From Rhodoferax sp. OV413 (GTDB lineage: Bacteria > Pseudomonadota > Gammaproteobacteria > Burkholderiales > Burkholderiaceae_C): a stretch of DNA of 36,375 nucleotides. The position numbers and the translations under genes were made by a program. The notes beneath the pieces were generated by a model. It was not told the origin of the DNA, did not search any database, and saw only the letters and a program-made list of their open reading frames with translations. The stretch spans positions 1 to 36,375 of the forward strand of contig CAMAWD010000067.1 in the NCBI GenBank assembly GCA_945861785.1, in the 5' to 3' direction. Each line of letters starts with the position of its first letter. Positions within the stretch are counted from its first letter, which is position 1. This document shows, in pieces, positions 24,176-30,784 of the stretch.

Positions 24176-25063
24176 ATGGTGGACCAACTGCAGATCACGC
24201 CGCTGCACCCAACGATAGGCGCCCGCGTGTATGGGCTGGACCTTTGCCGGCCCGTCTCCGATGCGCTGCGCGACGCCATCGATGCCGCGATGGACCGCCA
24301 TGCAGTCCTGGTCTTTCCCGAGCAGGAACTCGACGATGAGCAGCAAGTTGCCTTCGCAAGCCGATTCGGGCCGATCGAGGACGCGGCTTCTGGCGTCAAG
24401 GATCGCAACCCTCGCCTGGCGAACCGGCAGATCAACGACATATCCAACCTGGCCGCAGATGGTGCCATCATGGCGGCCGATGACCGCAGCCGGATGTACA
24501 GCCTGGCCAATCTGTTGTGGCACTCCGACAGCAGCTTCAAAGCGGTGCCGGCCAAGTATTCGCTGCTGCACGCGCGTCTGATTCCGCCCGAGGGCGGCGA
24601 AACCGAGTTCGCCGACATGCGCGCGGCATGGGATGCGTTGCCGCAGAAGTTGCAGCGCAAAGTGCGTGACCTGGTGAGTGACCATTCCATCATCTTTTCG
24701 CGCACCCGACTTGGATTCGAGGCGTTTTCCGCACAGGAGCTCCAACGAGCTGAGCCGGTCTCTCAGCGGCTGGTGCGCCGCCATGCATCGACTGGCCGTC
24801 TTTCCCTGTTTTTATCTGCCCATATTGGCCGCATCCAGGGGTGGCAGACTCCGGAGGCACTGCTGCTGATCAGCGACCTGACCGAATTTTCCACGCAGCG
24901 CCAGTTCGTCTACCAGCATGTATGGAGCCGCCACGACCTGGTGATATGGGACAACCGGGCCACGATGCATCGCGGTCGCCCCTTCGATACCCAGGCCTAT
25001 CCACGCGACATGCGCCGGGTCACGGTGCGTGGTGAGGCGTCCACCCTGAGCGAATCGGCCTGA
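24176..25063 (+). CDS. TauD/TfdA-family Fe(II)/2-oxoglutarate dioxygenase
   Basis: 295 residues. The metal-binding HxD is at H116/D118 (LLWHSDSSFK), the distal His at about 265 (NRATMHRGRPF), and the 2-oxoglutarate-binding Arg follows in DMRRVTVRG. The N-terminal LHPTIGARVYGLDL is typical of TfdA-like enzymes. It hydroxylates a substrate while decarboxylating 2-oxoglutarate; relatives attack taurine or 2,4-D. AAGGA precedes ATG 24176. It forms a probable two-gene operon with the Bug gene. Confidence 0.9.
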   Translation: MVDQLQITPLHPTIGARVYGLDLCRPVSDALRDAIDAAMDRHAVLVFPEQELDDEQQVAFASRFGPIEDAASGVKDRNPRLANRQINDISNLAADGAIMAADDRSRMYSLANLLWHSDSSFKAVPAKYSLLHARLIPPEGGETEFADMRAAWDALPQKLQRKVRDLVSDHSIIFSRTRLGFEAFSAQELQRAEPVSQRLVRRHASTGRLSLFLSAHIGRIQGWQTPEALLLISDLTEFSTQRQFVYQHVWSRHDLVIWDNRATMHRGRPFDTQAYPRDMRRVTVRGEASTLSESA

Positions 25064-25138
25064 CCTGATTGCGCGCCGCGAGGTCGCCCTGGTGGCGCCG
25101 GGACGAAGGACTACACGGAAGTTGCCGTAAATTGGTGT

Positions 25139-25332
25139 GGAGGAGGGCTATCGAACAATGTCCGCGGGCCCGCATGAAATCTGGGATTTTCGATTGAGTG
25201 TCAAAAAAGTGCCCCCAGAAATGCCCCCAGCGGATCCATGCTGACGCTGCGCTCCGTGATCGCAATGCGAGCGGCACGTTGAATTTATAACCGGATTTCC
25301 AACGGCCATGGCGCTTGGCATACGATGCCTCT
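25139..25332. repeat. 194-bp repeat, copy 1 (pairs with 27234-27427)
   Basis: It matches 27234-27427 without indels and with roughly a dozen substitutions. The left edge, GGAGGAGGGCTATCGAAC preceded by AAATTGGTG, resembles the 3' end of a tRNA gene read on the opposite strand. No protein family was recognised in any frame. It sits directly after the dioxygenase gene and before brnT, so it marks the left edge of the 25-30 kb accessory block and may be attachment-site-flanking DNA. Confidence 0.85.
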
Positions 25333-25402
25333 GCCTCATGCATGGAGGCCAGAAAGCAAGCGAAAGGTTGCATGAAGTTGTATATTATGAAAATATACGC
25401 GA

Positions 25403-25702
25403 ATGATTGATCTGTCCCTGTTCGCCGGCTTTGACTGGAACGACGGTAACGCCCGCAAGAATGAGAAGCACGGCGTCGGCCAGTCCGATGCAGAGGAGGT
25501 GTTTTTCAGGCAGCCATTGCTGCTGCTGAACGATGCACGCCATGGCGGGCAGGAATTGCGATTTCATGCGCTGGGCAAGACGCATGACGGGCGGAGGTTG
25601 CACATCATTTTCACCCTGCGCCAGGACGATACGCTGATTCGTGTGATCTCGGCTCGGGACATGCACAGGAAGGAAAGATCCATCTATGAGCAAGCAAACT
25701 GA
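25403..25702 (+). CDS. brnT: BrnT-family toxin
   Basis: 99 residues: FDWNDGNARKNEKHGVGQSD, AEEVFFRQPLLLL, LHIIFTLRQDDTLIRVISAR and MHRKERSIYEQ. These are the BrnT (RelE-like ribonuclease) landmarks, including the W-D..K...N..KHG start and the final ISAR...R.ER.IYE. The toxin precedes its antitoxin, as usual for brnTA, and overlaps it by 17 bases. Upstream, TATATTATGAAAATATACG is AT-rich with partial dyad symmetry and may be the autoregulated promoter. Confidence 0.9.
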   Translation: MIDLSLFAGFDWNDGNARKNEKHGVGQSDAEEVFFRQPLLLLNDARHGGQELRFHALGKTHDGRRLHIIFTLRQDDTLIRVISARDMHRKERSIYEQAN

Positions 25703-25958
25703 ACCTCTGCCTAAGTTCAAGAATGAGGCGGAGGAACGCGCCTTCTGGGAATCCAAAGGCAGCGACTCGACAGAGTATCTGGACTGGGCGAAGGCTCGGC
25801 TTGTCGTGCTGCCGAACCTGAAGCCCTCGACCAAAACGATCTCGCTGCGCCTGCCTCAGCACCTGCTCAATTCGATCAAGGCGGCAGCCAACGCGCGCGA
25901 TGTTCCTTATCAGTCGCTCATCAAGGTTTGGCTGCAGGAGAAGATCGAACATCACTGA
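25686..25958 (+). CDS. brnA: BrnA-family antitoxin
   Basis: 90 residues: KFKNEAEERAFWESKGSDST (the N-terminal BrnT-binding segment), then TKTISLRLPQHLLNSIKAAA, the ribbon-helix-helix, and DVPYQSLIKVWLQEKI. It neutralises BrnT and represses the operon. The start codon lies inside brnT (25686). Intact. Confidence 0.9.
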   Translation: MSKQTEPLPKFKNEAEERAFWESKGSDSTEYLDWAKARLVVLPNLKPSTKTISLRLPQHLLNSIKAAANARDVPYQSLIKVWLQEKIEHH

Positions 25959-26089
25959 TCGGGGGAGACTCGCGGCTAACGCCGGTTAAAGCTGCCCGAA
26001 GACGCAATGAAATAGATTCACGGCATCTACCGACGAATTGGTCTGCTGCGGCAGGAGCCAGTTCATTGGCCCTGGGTAAAGAGCGAAGC

Positions 26090-26116
26090 GAGTCGGTGAC
26101 GGTTTGGCACCGACTC
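26090..26116. terminator. Strong hairpin between convergent toxin-antitoxin operons
   Basis: GAGTCGGTG, a 9-base loop, and CACCGACTC form perfect 9-base arms, with further partial pairing outside. It lies between the ends of brnA (plus) and a ParE gene (minus). No T-run follows on either strand, so termination is plausible but not certain. Confidence 0.45.
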
Positions 26117-26141
26117 CGCTCACTACGGCGGCGGGGCCGGA

Positions 26142-26447
26142 TTACAGGCTCGGCTCGGACCCTCTGCGCTCGTGCCAGAAGGCGATGACGTCAAGGGTTT
26201 TCCCGGTGACTCGGTAATAAATGAAGTACCGGACGCGAGTGAGGTACAGGCGGCGCACGTCAACGTTTCGGCCGTTCTCTACCTTCGTGCCGATCCCGGG
26301 GTGCTCAGCCAAGACCTTTAGCGCACCCTCGAGGTCCACCCGTATCGCGCCTGGTGCCGCAGGCCGGTTTGAACCCCACCATTCAGCCGCCTGCTCGATC
26401 TGCCGCACGGCGCGCGGCTTGACGACGACTTGCAGCGTCAAGGTCAA
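26142..26447 (-). CDS. ParE/RelE-superfamily toxin
   Basis: 101 residues: VVVKPRAVRQIEQAAEWWGS, FRV-like ALKVLAEHPGIGTKVE, then VRRLYLTRVRYFIYYRVTGK and LDVIAFWHERRGSEP, with the typical ParE fold blocks and the H-x-R-R ending. The start is TTG 26447, overlapping the antitoxin stop (TTGA); no ATG or GTG is available. Antitoxin-first order. Intact by reading frame. Confidence 0.87.
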   Translation of the reverse strand: MTLTLQVVVKPRAVRQIEQAAEWWGSNRPAAPGAIRVDLEGALKVLAEHPGIGTKVENGRNVDVRRLYLTRVRYFIYYRVTGKTLDVIAFWHERRGSEPSL

Positions 26448-26665
26448 CCGAATTTACGCAGGCGTTCCAGAACCACCTCGGCAGCGGTGCCGGCCTCGCG
26501 GTCGGCCTCATCCAACGCAGCCATCAGGTCGGCTTCCTCGGTGGGCGACAGCCTGACTGAAGCCTCCGTGTTGCTCGACAAGACGGTGACAAGTGCGCCC
26601 TCGGGCAAAGTCACGCCCTCCAGGACGACTTTGCCATTGATGACTGTGCCGGTTGCTACTTGCAT
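26444..26665 (-). CDS. Antitoxin of the ParE pair, unusual N-terminal barrel
   Basis: A 73-residue protein upstream of and overlapping parE. The N-terminal half (TGTVINGKVVLEGVTLPEGA then LVTVLS) looks like the small beta-barrel of AF2212/DUF104-type antitoxins rather than a ParD ribbon-helix-helix. The C-terminal half (TEEADLMAALDEADREAG then TAAEVVLERLRKFG) is the acidic helical segment expected to wrap the toxin. ATG 26665 is the only start giving this fold. The assignment as antitoxin rests mainly on position and overlap. Confidence 0.75.
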   Translation of the reverse strand: MQVATGTVINGKVVLEGVTLPEGALVTVLSSNTEASVRLSPTEEADLMAALDEADREAGTAAEVVLERLRKFG

Positions 26666-26813
26666 AACGATATCGTACCGCAGGGGCCGGCAGGTTGGAA
26701 AGTGTTCGTTTTGCCCGACTGGCATGCGATGTTCAGCGCAAACCACCGCCCCGAAACCCGCATGGATCCTGTGGGTGGTGCGAATGGCGACCTCCGCAAA
26801 CAGAGATTGCTGC

Positions 26814-27053
26814 TGTACCGAGGAACTCCAGGACCTTCGCCTGCGCCTGGCCGGTGCCAAGGCACGGCTGCGGGGCGCCGCCGAGATCGACCTGCAGGTC
26901 GCCTCCATCCTGGAGCGCCATCACGTCGTGCGCTACCTGGTGGTCAAACGCACCGTGCGCGAGGAGCACGAGTACCGCCAGGCCCGTCGCGGCCGGCCCG
27001 GCCCCGAGACCGCCTACCGCAAGATTACCAAGCGGCGCTTCGGCTTCGAGTGA
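26814..27053 (+). mobile_element. Transposase C-terminal fragment (IS1634/IS4-like)
   Basis: About 79 codons: LQDLRLRLAGAKARLRGAAE, IDLQVASILERHHVVRYLVV and then ARRGRPGPETAYRK before TGA. The 'L..rl.g.r.RLr....I...v..iL..h.v...l......e.....gRGRPGP' pattern is that of IS1634-group transposases. The catalytic DDE regions are absent and no ends were found. The segment 26666-26813 between it and the antitoxin start holds no recognised coding sequence. Confidence 0.55.
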
Positions 27054-27192
27054 TTTGCAGCGCCAAGTCATTACGCTCTTGGGCGTTCCCCTGGGCGCCT
27101 AGACCTACGACCTGACCGGGAAATTCACGCTACATCACCGACTGGACCTGCGGAAAGTAAGTCGTTGCGGTTTTCACTGGGGGAGCGGGCGA

Positions 27193-27223
27193 AAAAAATC
27201 CCAACCGACAAGGGCTGGGATTT
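27193..27223. terminator. Hairpin flanked by A/T-runs
   Basis: AAATCCCAACC / GACAA / GGGCTGGGATTT form a stem of 8 perfect pairs plus extra pairs, preceded by an A-run. On the minus strand the stem runs into T-rich sequence, so it fits a Rho-independent terminator for minus-strand transcription coming from the TumE/TumA-like genes. Confidence 0.5.
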
Positions 27224-27233
27224 CAAATTATGG

Positions 27234-27427
27234 TGAGGAGGGCTATCGAACAATGTCCGCAGACCCGCATGAAATCTGGGATTTTCGATTGAGTGTCAAA
27301 AAAGTGCTCCCAGAAACGCCCCCAGCGGATCCATGCTGGCGCTGCGCCCCGTGATCGCAATGCGAGCGGCACGTTGAATTTATCACCGGATTTCCAACAG
27401 ACATGGCGCTTGACATACGATGCCTCT
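27234..27427. repeat. 194-bp repeat, copy 2 (pairs with 25139-25332)
   Basis: The partner of the 25.1 kb copy, colinear without indels. Its right edge at 27427 is exactly where similarity to the 18.7 kb region begins, so this base is a recombination junction between two different repeated modules. Confidence 0.85.
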
Positions 27428-27559
27428 CCGGTGCGAATCAGCCCATCGTTGAAGTTGAAGGCAATCGACATGCCCATGGCGGCTGGCATTTAAACACTGA
27501 CATGCATCCTCCCAGTTCGAAAGTCCAGTTGCATGTCCATGACACTTGCGGATAGCGTC
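27428..27559. repeat. 132-bp segment shared with 18681-18812
   Basis: Colinear match to 18681-18812. It covers the last ~23 codons of the TumA-like gene and ~60 bases of 3' flank. The match ends at the GCGTC microhomology described for the 18.7 kb remnant. Confidence 0.85.
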
Positions 27560-28008
27560 GGCTTCTTGGTTTTAGGCCCCACAGGCTCCAGGTGAACTAA
27601 ACCAAAATGCTCGAATTTCTTGAGCGTACGAGCTACATTGCCAGCATCTTTACCAAGCTTTGCAGCGAGACTCGCAATTGAATCCGCCCCTTCATTGGCC
27701 AAGATTCTCAACAATTCGCCGTTGTCCACATAGAGCTTTGCAAAAGCGGAAAATTCCTCAGAGGCAATCACCGGCAAAGATACGCGGTCCGACATTGAGG
27801 GGACTTCAAAGACTGCCTTGCGCGCGATTGCACCGCGATGCCAGTTCAAAGCTTCTTGATCGTTGTAGTACGTCTTGGAGAGGGGCATTTCGGATTTCGC
27901 GGGAATGGGCGCTTTTCCGTCCAACACGGCCTTCATTTTTCTCATTGCATCGGCCAAGCTCAATACTGGCGAATTCTGTTCCATCTGAAATTCATTAACT
28001 CTTTCCAT
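27490..28008 (-). CDS. HTH antitoxin/regulator, TumA-like
   Basis: 172 residues. The N-terminal part (SLADAMRKMKAVLDG.. ETYYND-like acidic stretch) is unassigned. The C-terminal ~85 residues form a winged helix: FSAFAKLYVDNGELLRILAN, SIASLAAKLGKDAGNVARTL and KKFEHFGLVHLEP, like the HTH antitoxins that accompany DUF6516 (TumE) toxins. It lies 17 bases downstream of the TumE-like gene on the same strand, toxin first. Base composition is AT-richer than the window average, suggesting foreign origin. The long N-terminal extension is atypical. Confidence 0.62.
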   Translation of the reverse strand: MERVNEFQMEQNSPVLSLADAMRKMKAVLDGKAPIPAKSEMPLSKTYYNDQEALNWHRGAIARKAVFEVPSMSDRVSLPVIASEEFSAFAKLYVDNGELLRILANEGADSIASLAAKLGKDAGNVARTLKKFEHFGLVHLEPVGPKTKKPTLSASVMDMQLDFRTGRMHVSV

Positions 28009-28025
28009 CTGATTTCTCCCAAAAA

Positions 28026-28544
28026 CTAACTTTTCTTCGCGGAACGCACATCGCGAAGTTCAACCTTTGCGTCAGCAGTTCGTTTCTGACCGACAACCTC
28101 AACCGGAAGATTCAACTTTTTCAGGATTTCATCAACCCTCTTGGGGAACAAATCAAATGCCTTCGAAAGCGATAGTTCGTCGACCCGTCTCCCGATGCTT
28201 TCTCGAGGTCGAGCACCAGGCGGACTCTTTGGCCAGACAGTTTTATGCTCATGGTCATTCGGAGGTTTTTTGTCTGGAGAGTGCGAATTGTCCAAACCAT
28301 AGATCCGCTTGCCCAATCCTCCATCAATCCCCGGTTCATGAAACGTAAAACAATATTCAAAACCCTCAGGCTGACCAACAGAGGGGCCACTCGGCAACAA
28401 ACGGACCTCCATTTTTGCCGCGTACCCACCCTTGTACAGCCAGATCACCCCATCAAAACTGAGAATCCAATCCCTCCGTTTTTCCCATTGGCTGTCCTGA
28501 CCAAGTGCGTGAGTGGCATCTGTGAAATTACCATGTCCAGTCAT
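28026..28544 (-). CDS. DUF6516 (TumE-like) toxin candidate
   Basis: 172 residues. The N-terminal ~95 residues fit the DUF6516 pattern: DWILSFDGVIWLYKGGYAAK (beta hairpin), EGFEYCFTFHEPG and YGLDNSHSPDKKPPNDHEHK (family 'fRYDnaph......phHKH'). The C-terminal ~65 residues, ending RVDEILKKLNLPVEVVGQK.., are an extension not expected in the ~115-residue family. TumE-like proteins are described as toxins paired with an HTH antitoxin. A divergent AT-rich leader lies before ATG 28544. Confidence 0.6.
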   Translation of the reverse strand: MTGHGNFTDATHALGQDSQWEKRRDWILSFDGVIWLYKGGYAAKMEVRLLPSGPSVGQPEGFEYCFTFHEPGIDGGLGKRIYGLDNSHSPDKKPPNDHEHKTVWPKSPPGARPRESIGRRVDELSLSKAFDLFPKRVDEILKKLNLPVEVVGQKRTADAKVELRDVRSAKKS

Positions 28545-28865
28545 GACGTGATGCTAACCAGTGATGTACGAATGTCAAGCTTGATCGCTGTATGACTTTA
28601 TCCAGTGCTGCCCTTCGCACTTCAAATGGCTACTGCCCGTTCGGGCCGCTTTGGGTGGCTTGCTGAGGCTCCCTTCATGGTGTCACCGACGGATTAGATG
28701 CCATAGATCCCAGAGAAAGCGCCATTTTGACTGATCGAATCGGCCGGCCAAGCACCATCTTTCTGGCGTTTGTTGGGCTCTCTAACAGGTAAATTAACCG
28801 ATGAATTGCAGTTTTGAATTGAAGCTATCGATGGCAGTTGCTGCAAACGGACGCCTGAAGTCGCA
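28545..28865. other. Gap with no recognisable gene
   Basis: The part next to the TumE-like gene is AT-rich and should hold its promoter. The remainder (about 28620-28860) is of mixed composition with no conserved translation in any frame and no strong dyad. Confidence 0.4.
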
Positions 28866-28974
28866 CAGAGCAAGTCTGGCCTGATGCGAGTGGTGGTGTG
28901 TGGTTGACAATCGAAAAGCCGGCTAATTCAGCAGGTGAGGGCGTGTGCGGGTTTGTGGCGGTTGGATGCGGGTC
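28866..28974. repeat. 109-bp repeat, copy 2 (pairs with 20408-20516)
   Basis: Colinear with the 20.4 kb copy. Here it is separated from the intact vapC by about 125 bases, which together with the 3' part of vapC are missing from the other copy. Confidence 0.85.
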
Positions 28975-29098
28975 GGGCCGCCGGTCTGTCTGCTCGATCC
29001 AGTTGTCGAGTAGGTTCTAAGTTCGTTTTGGGTTGCCACACGCGGATTATGGGTTGGTCCCCTGCCTGCAACGTTGACTCCACCTATCTCGACGGTCT

Positions 29099-29518
29099 TC
29101 AATCTGCTCGCTTGGAAGCAATTGGCGAGATGAGCGTCACGCCTGGAAAATATGCGGCATAGCGCCGTGTATCCCGGGTCAGTACTGGATGACCCGACAC
29201 CGCCGCGTGCGCACCGATGAAAAAATCGCCGAGGACATTGCTCTTCGTTCCGCCTTGTCGACGGTAACGCACAAAAGCCTTGCCGGCGAGGAACAAGGCC
29301 GGGCGTGGCAACTCGATCAGCACCAATCCCAGATCTTCGATGGTCTGGTCCAGTGCCTCAACGGTCGAGAACGTCAGCGAAAGTTCGGAGTAGATCACCG
29401 GGTTAATGGCCAGGCGATGCACTTTCGATTGGGCACGCAGTTGACCAATGGACCAATTCGACCACTCCGGATCGTTCTCCAGAACATCGACCAGCACGTT
29501 GGTGTCAACCAGCAGCAT
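29099..29518 (-). CDS. vapC: VapC-type PIN ribonuclease toxin (intact copy)
   Basis: 139 residues with all PIN landmarks: MLLVDTNVLVDVLEND (first Asp), NPVIYSELSLTFST (acidic Glu), GDFFIGAHAAVSGHPVLTRD (Asp in the 'D.fIgAhA...g..lLTrD' block) and RRYAAYFPGVTLISP. It cleaves RNA, typically tRNA, when free of antitoxin. It overlaps vapB by ATGA (29516-29520). A damaged duplicate is at 20517-20713. Confidence 0.93.
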   Translation of the reverse strand: MLLVDTNVLVDVLENDPEWSNWSIGQLRAQSKVHRLAINPVIYSELSLTFSTVEALDQTIEDLGLVLIELPRPALFLAGKAFVRYRRQGGTKSNVLGDFFIGAHAAVSGHPVLTRDTRRYAAYFPGVTLISPIASKRAD

Positions 29519-29757
29519 CAGACCTCACCACGCAGCAACGCCATCAGGTCATCCGTCCGCCATTTGATGTCGGCCCTGCCACGGGCAGACTCGAAACGGT
29601 CGGGCTTGCGGCTCGGTCGTGCACTGACCTTGTGAATCACGACATCCCCCTCGCCATTGACGGCAAAATCAACTGAGCAGCCTGGCGCTAGATTGAGCGC
29701 ATCGCGAATTTGCTTGGGGATGGTGACCTGCCCCTTGCTGGTGAGTGTCGTTGGCAT
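29518..29757 (-). CDS. vapB: AbrB/VapB-type antitoxin (intact copy)
   Basis: 79 residues: MPTTLTSKGQVTIPKQIRDAL then LAPGCSVDFAVNGEGDVVIH, the AbrB swapped-hairpin domain, and the C-terminal FESARGRADIKWRTDDLMALL that binds the PIN toxin. It is first in the operon, 14 bases from a perfect inverted repeat, consistent with autoregulation by the VapBC complex. Confidence 0.92.
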   Translation of the reverse strand: MPTTLTSKGQVTIPKQIRDALNLAPGCSVDFAVNGEGDVVIHKVSARPSRKPDRFESARGRADIKWRTDDLMALLRGEV

Positions 29758-29771
29758 GGCATGATTCCTTT

Positions 29772-29798
29772 GTATTACAGGAATTTTCATTGTAATAC
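29772..29798. promoter_or_regulatory. Putative VapB operator, copy 2
   Basis: GTATTACA, 11 bases (GGAATTTTCAT), TGTAATAC: a perfect inverted repeat with 8-base arms directly before the vapB start. The same site with one mismatch precedes the other vapB copy, so it has been conserved through duplication and decay. Confidence 0.65.
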
Positions 29799-29822
29799 TC
29801 GGAACGACAGCATGAATTCCGT

Positions 29823-30287
29823 TCAGAAACGACGTACGTCGCACAGGCGTTCGCGACGCCGGATGCGCCTATGACGCATCTGCTTGACATGTTCCGGTGA
29901 GTCGTGTTCCTGGGTCTCGACCTTTTTGATCCGGTTTGTCAGAAGATCCACTGCCACGACCATCGGCGCAAGCAGTCTCGGGTCGGCGGACGGCGCCTTC
30001 GGTTTATCAAAACCCGGCACCTTCATCGATCGAAAAATGCCCTCAAGGCGGTGGTCCTTGTCAGATGACATCGTGCGGTCCAATCTCGCGAGGGATATCC
30101 CCATCATCCATTGTCCCAGCAACTGCTGGGCGAACCGCCGTGCCGCTCGTAGTTGGGATGTTTGCGTGGATCTTTTGAGTTCTGTCGGGAGCTCTGGATA
30201 CCGGCTCCGGAGGTCACTGGGAACGACAATACGGACGTACCAGATCCCGTGACTTGAGCGATACAGATGGCGCGCGGCCTTATGCAT
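29823..30287 (-). pseudogene. Tyrosine recombinase, N-terminal stub (DUF6538-type)
   Basis: 154 codons from ATG 30287. The start reads RHLYRSSHGIWYVRIVVPSD then LRSRYPELPTELKRSTQT and AARRFAQQLLGQW, the N-terminal arm-binding domain of DUF6538 phage/island integrases. The core-binding and catalytic domains (R..HxxR..Y, ~300 residues) are absent; the frame stops where the vapBC unit begins. It lies 96 bases beyond the 3' end of tRNA-Ala on the same strand, the classical place for an island integrase. Truncation was probably caused by arrival of the vapBC-bearing segment. Confidence 0.75.
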
Positions 30288-30383
30288 GGCGTTTTTGTGA
30301 GTTGGTCCACTTCGATGGGCCACTTCCACGCCGACCGCGTCTGAAGCGAAAAAACACTTTAAAATCAAGGACTTGAGAAAATT

Positions 30384-30459
30384 TGGTGGAGAGGAGGAGG
30401 ATCGAACTCCCGACCTCTGCATTGCGAACGCAGCGCTCTCCCAGCTGAGCTACCCCCCC
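30384..30459 (-). tRNA. tRNA-Ala (CGC anticodon), with encoded CCA
   Basis: A 76-base cloverleaf on the minus strand. The acceptor GGGGGGG pairs with CCTCTCC (two G-U); the D stem is GCTC/GAGC; the anticodon stem-loop is CTGCG-TTCGCAA-TGCAG with CGC at 34-36; the T stem-loop is GGGAG-TTCGATC-CTCCT; discriminator A and CCA follow. It decodes GCG. The truncated integrase just downstream of its 3' end marks it as the insertion site of the accessory block to its left. Confidence 0.93.
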
Positions 30460-30587
30460 ACTGATTGAAAATTCTACCCACGGTACACCGGTTTGTGTTG
30501 TGAATTGTCATGTTCCGCAGCCACGTGTTTCCGATTCCATTTGACACAGCGCGGCCGCCATGCCGCGTCGGCGTGGCATCGGTGCCT
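30460..30587. other. Leader between tRNA-Ala and tandem palindromes
   Basis: It contains the tRNA promoter region on the minus strand and, at about 30557-30577, an imperfect GC-rich inverted repeat (GCCATGCCG / CGGCGTGGC). No gene was seen. Confidence 0.35.
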
Positions 30588-30623
30588 CAGGTTAATTACC
30601 TGCACGGTTCAGGTATCTACCTG
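30588..30623. promoter_or_regulatory. Two tandem palindromic operator candidates
   Basis: CAGGTTAATTACCTG (30588-30602) and CAGGTATCTACCTG (30610-30623) share the arms CAGGT/ACCTG. Their centres are about 21.5 bases apart, two helical turns, so dimers bound to both would lie on one face of the DNA. They are 160 bases upstream of the binding-protein/GGDEF-EAL operon. I cannot name the regulator. Confidence 0.6.
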
Positions 30624-30784
30624 ATTTTCATTCGTCCGGTGCGGCGCTAAATTTGGGGCTGTGCCATGGCGACAGTGTTCGACAGACTGCCCCCAGGAAT
30701 TTCTGGCCGGCTGCACCAGCGGGCTCGGGTGCCGTCGCCGACCGGTTTGGCGTTCGCCAATGGTCACTATCAAGGAGATGGCCT

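Noticed and set aside
25020-25373. 117-residue minus-strand open frame across the 194-bp repeat, and its counterpart at 27223-27489
   Set aside because: The frames differ in start, have no recognised family, and run antisense into the dioxygenase gene at 25 kb; treated as non-coding repeat.
29823-30459. Complete island integrase next to the tRNA
   Set aside because: Only the N-terminal ~150 codons exist; no catalytic Arg/His/Tyr block follows in any frame before the vapBC unit.
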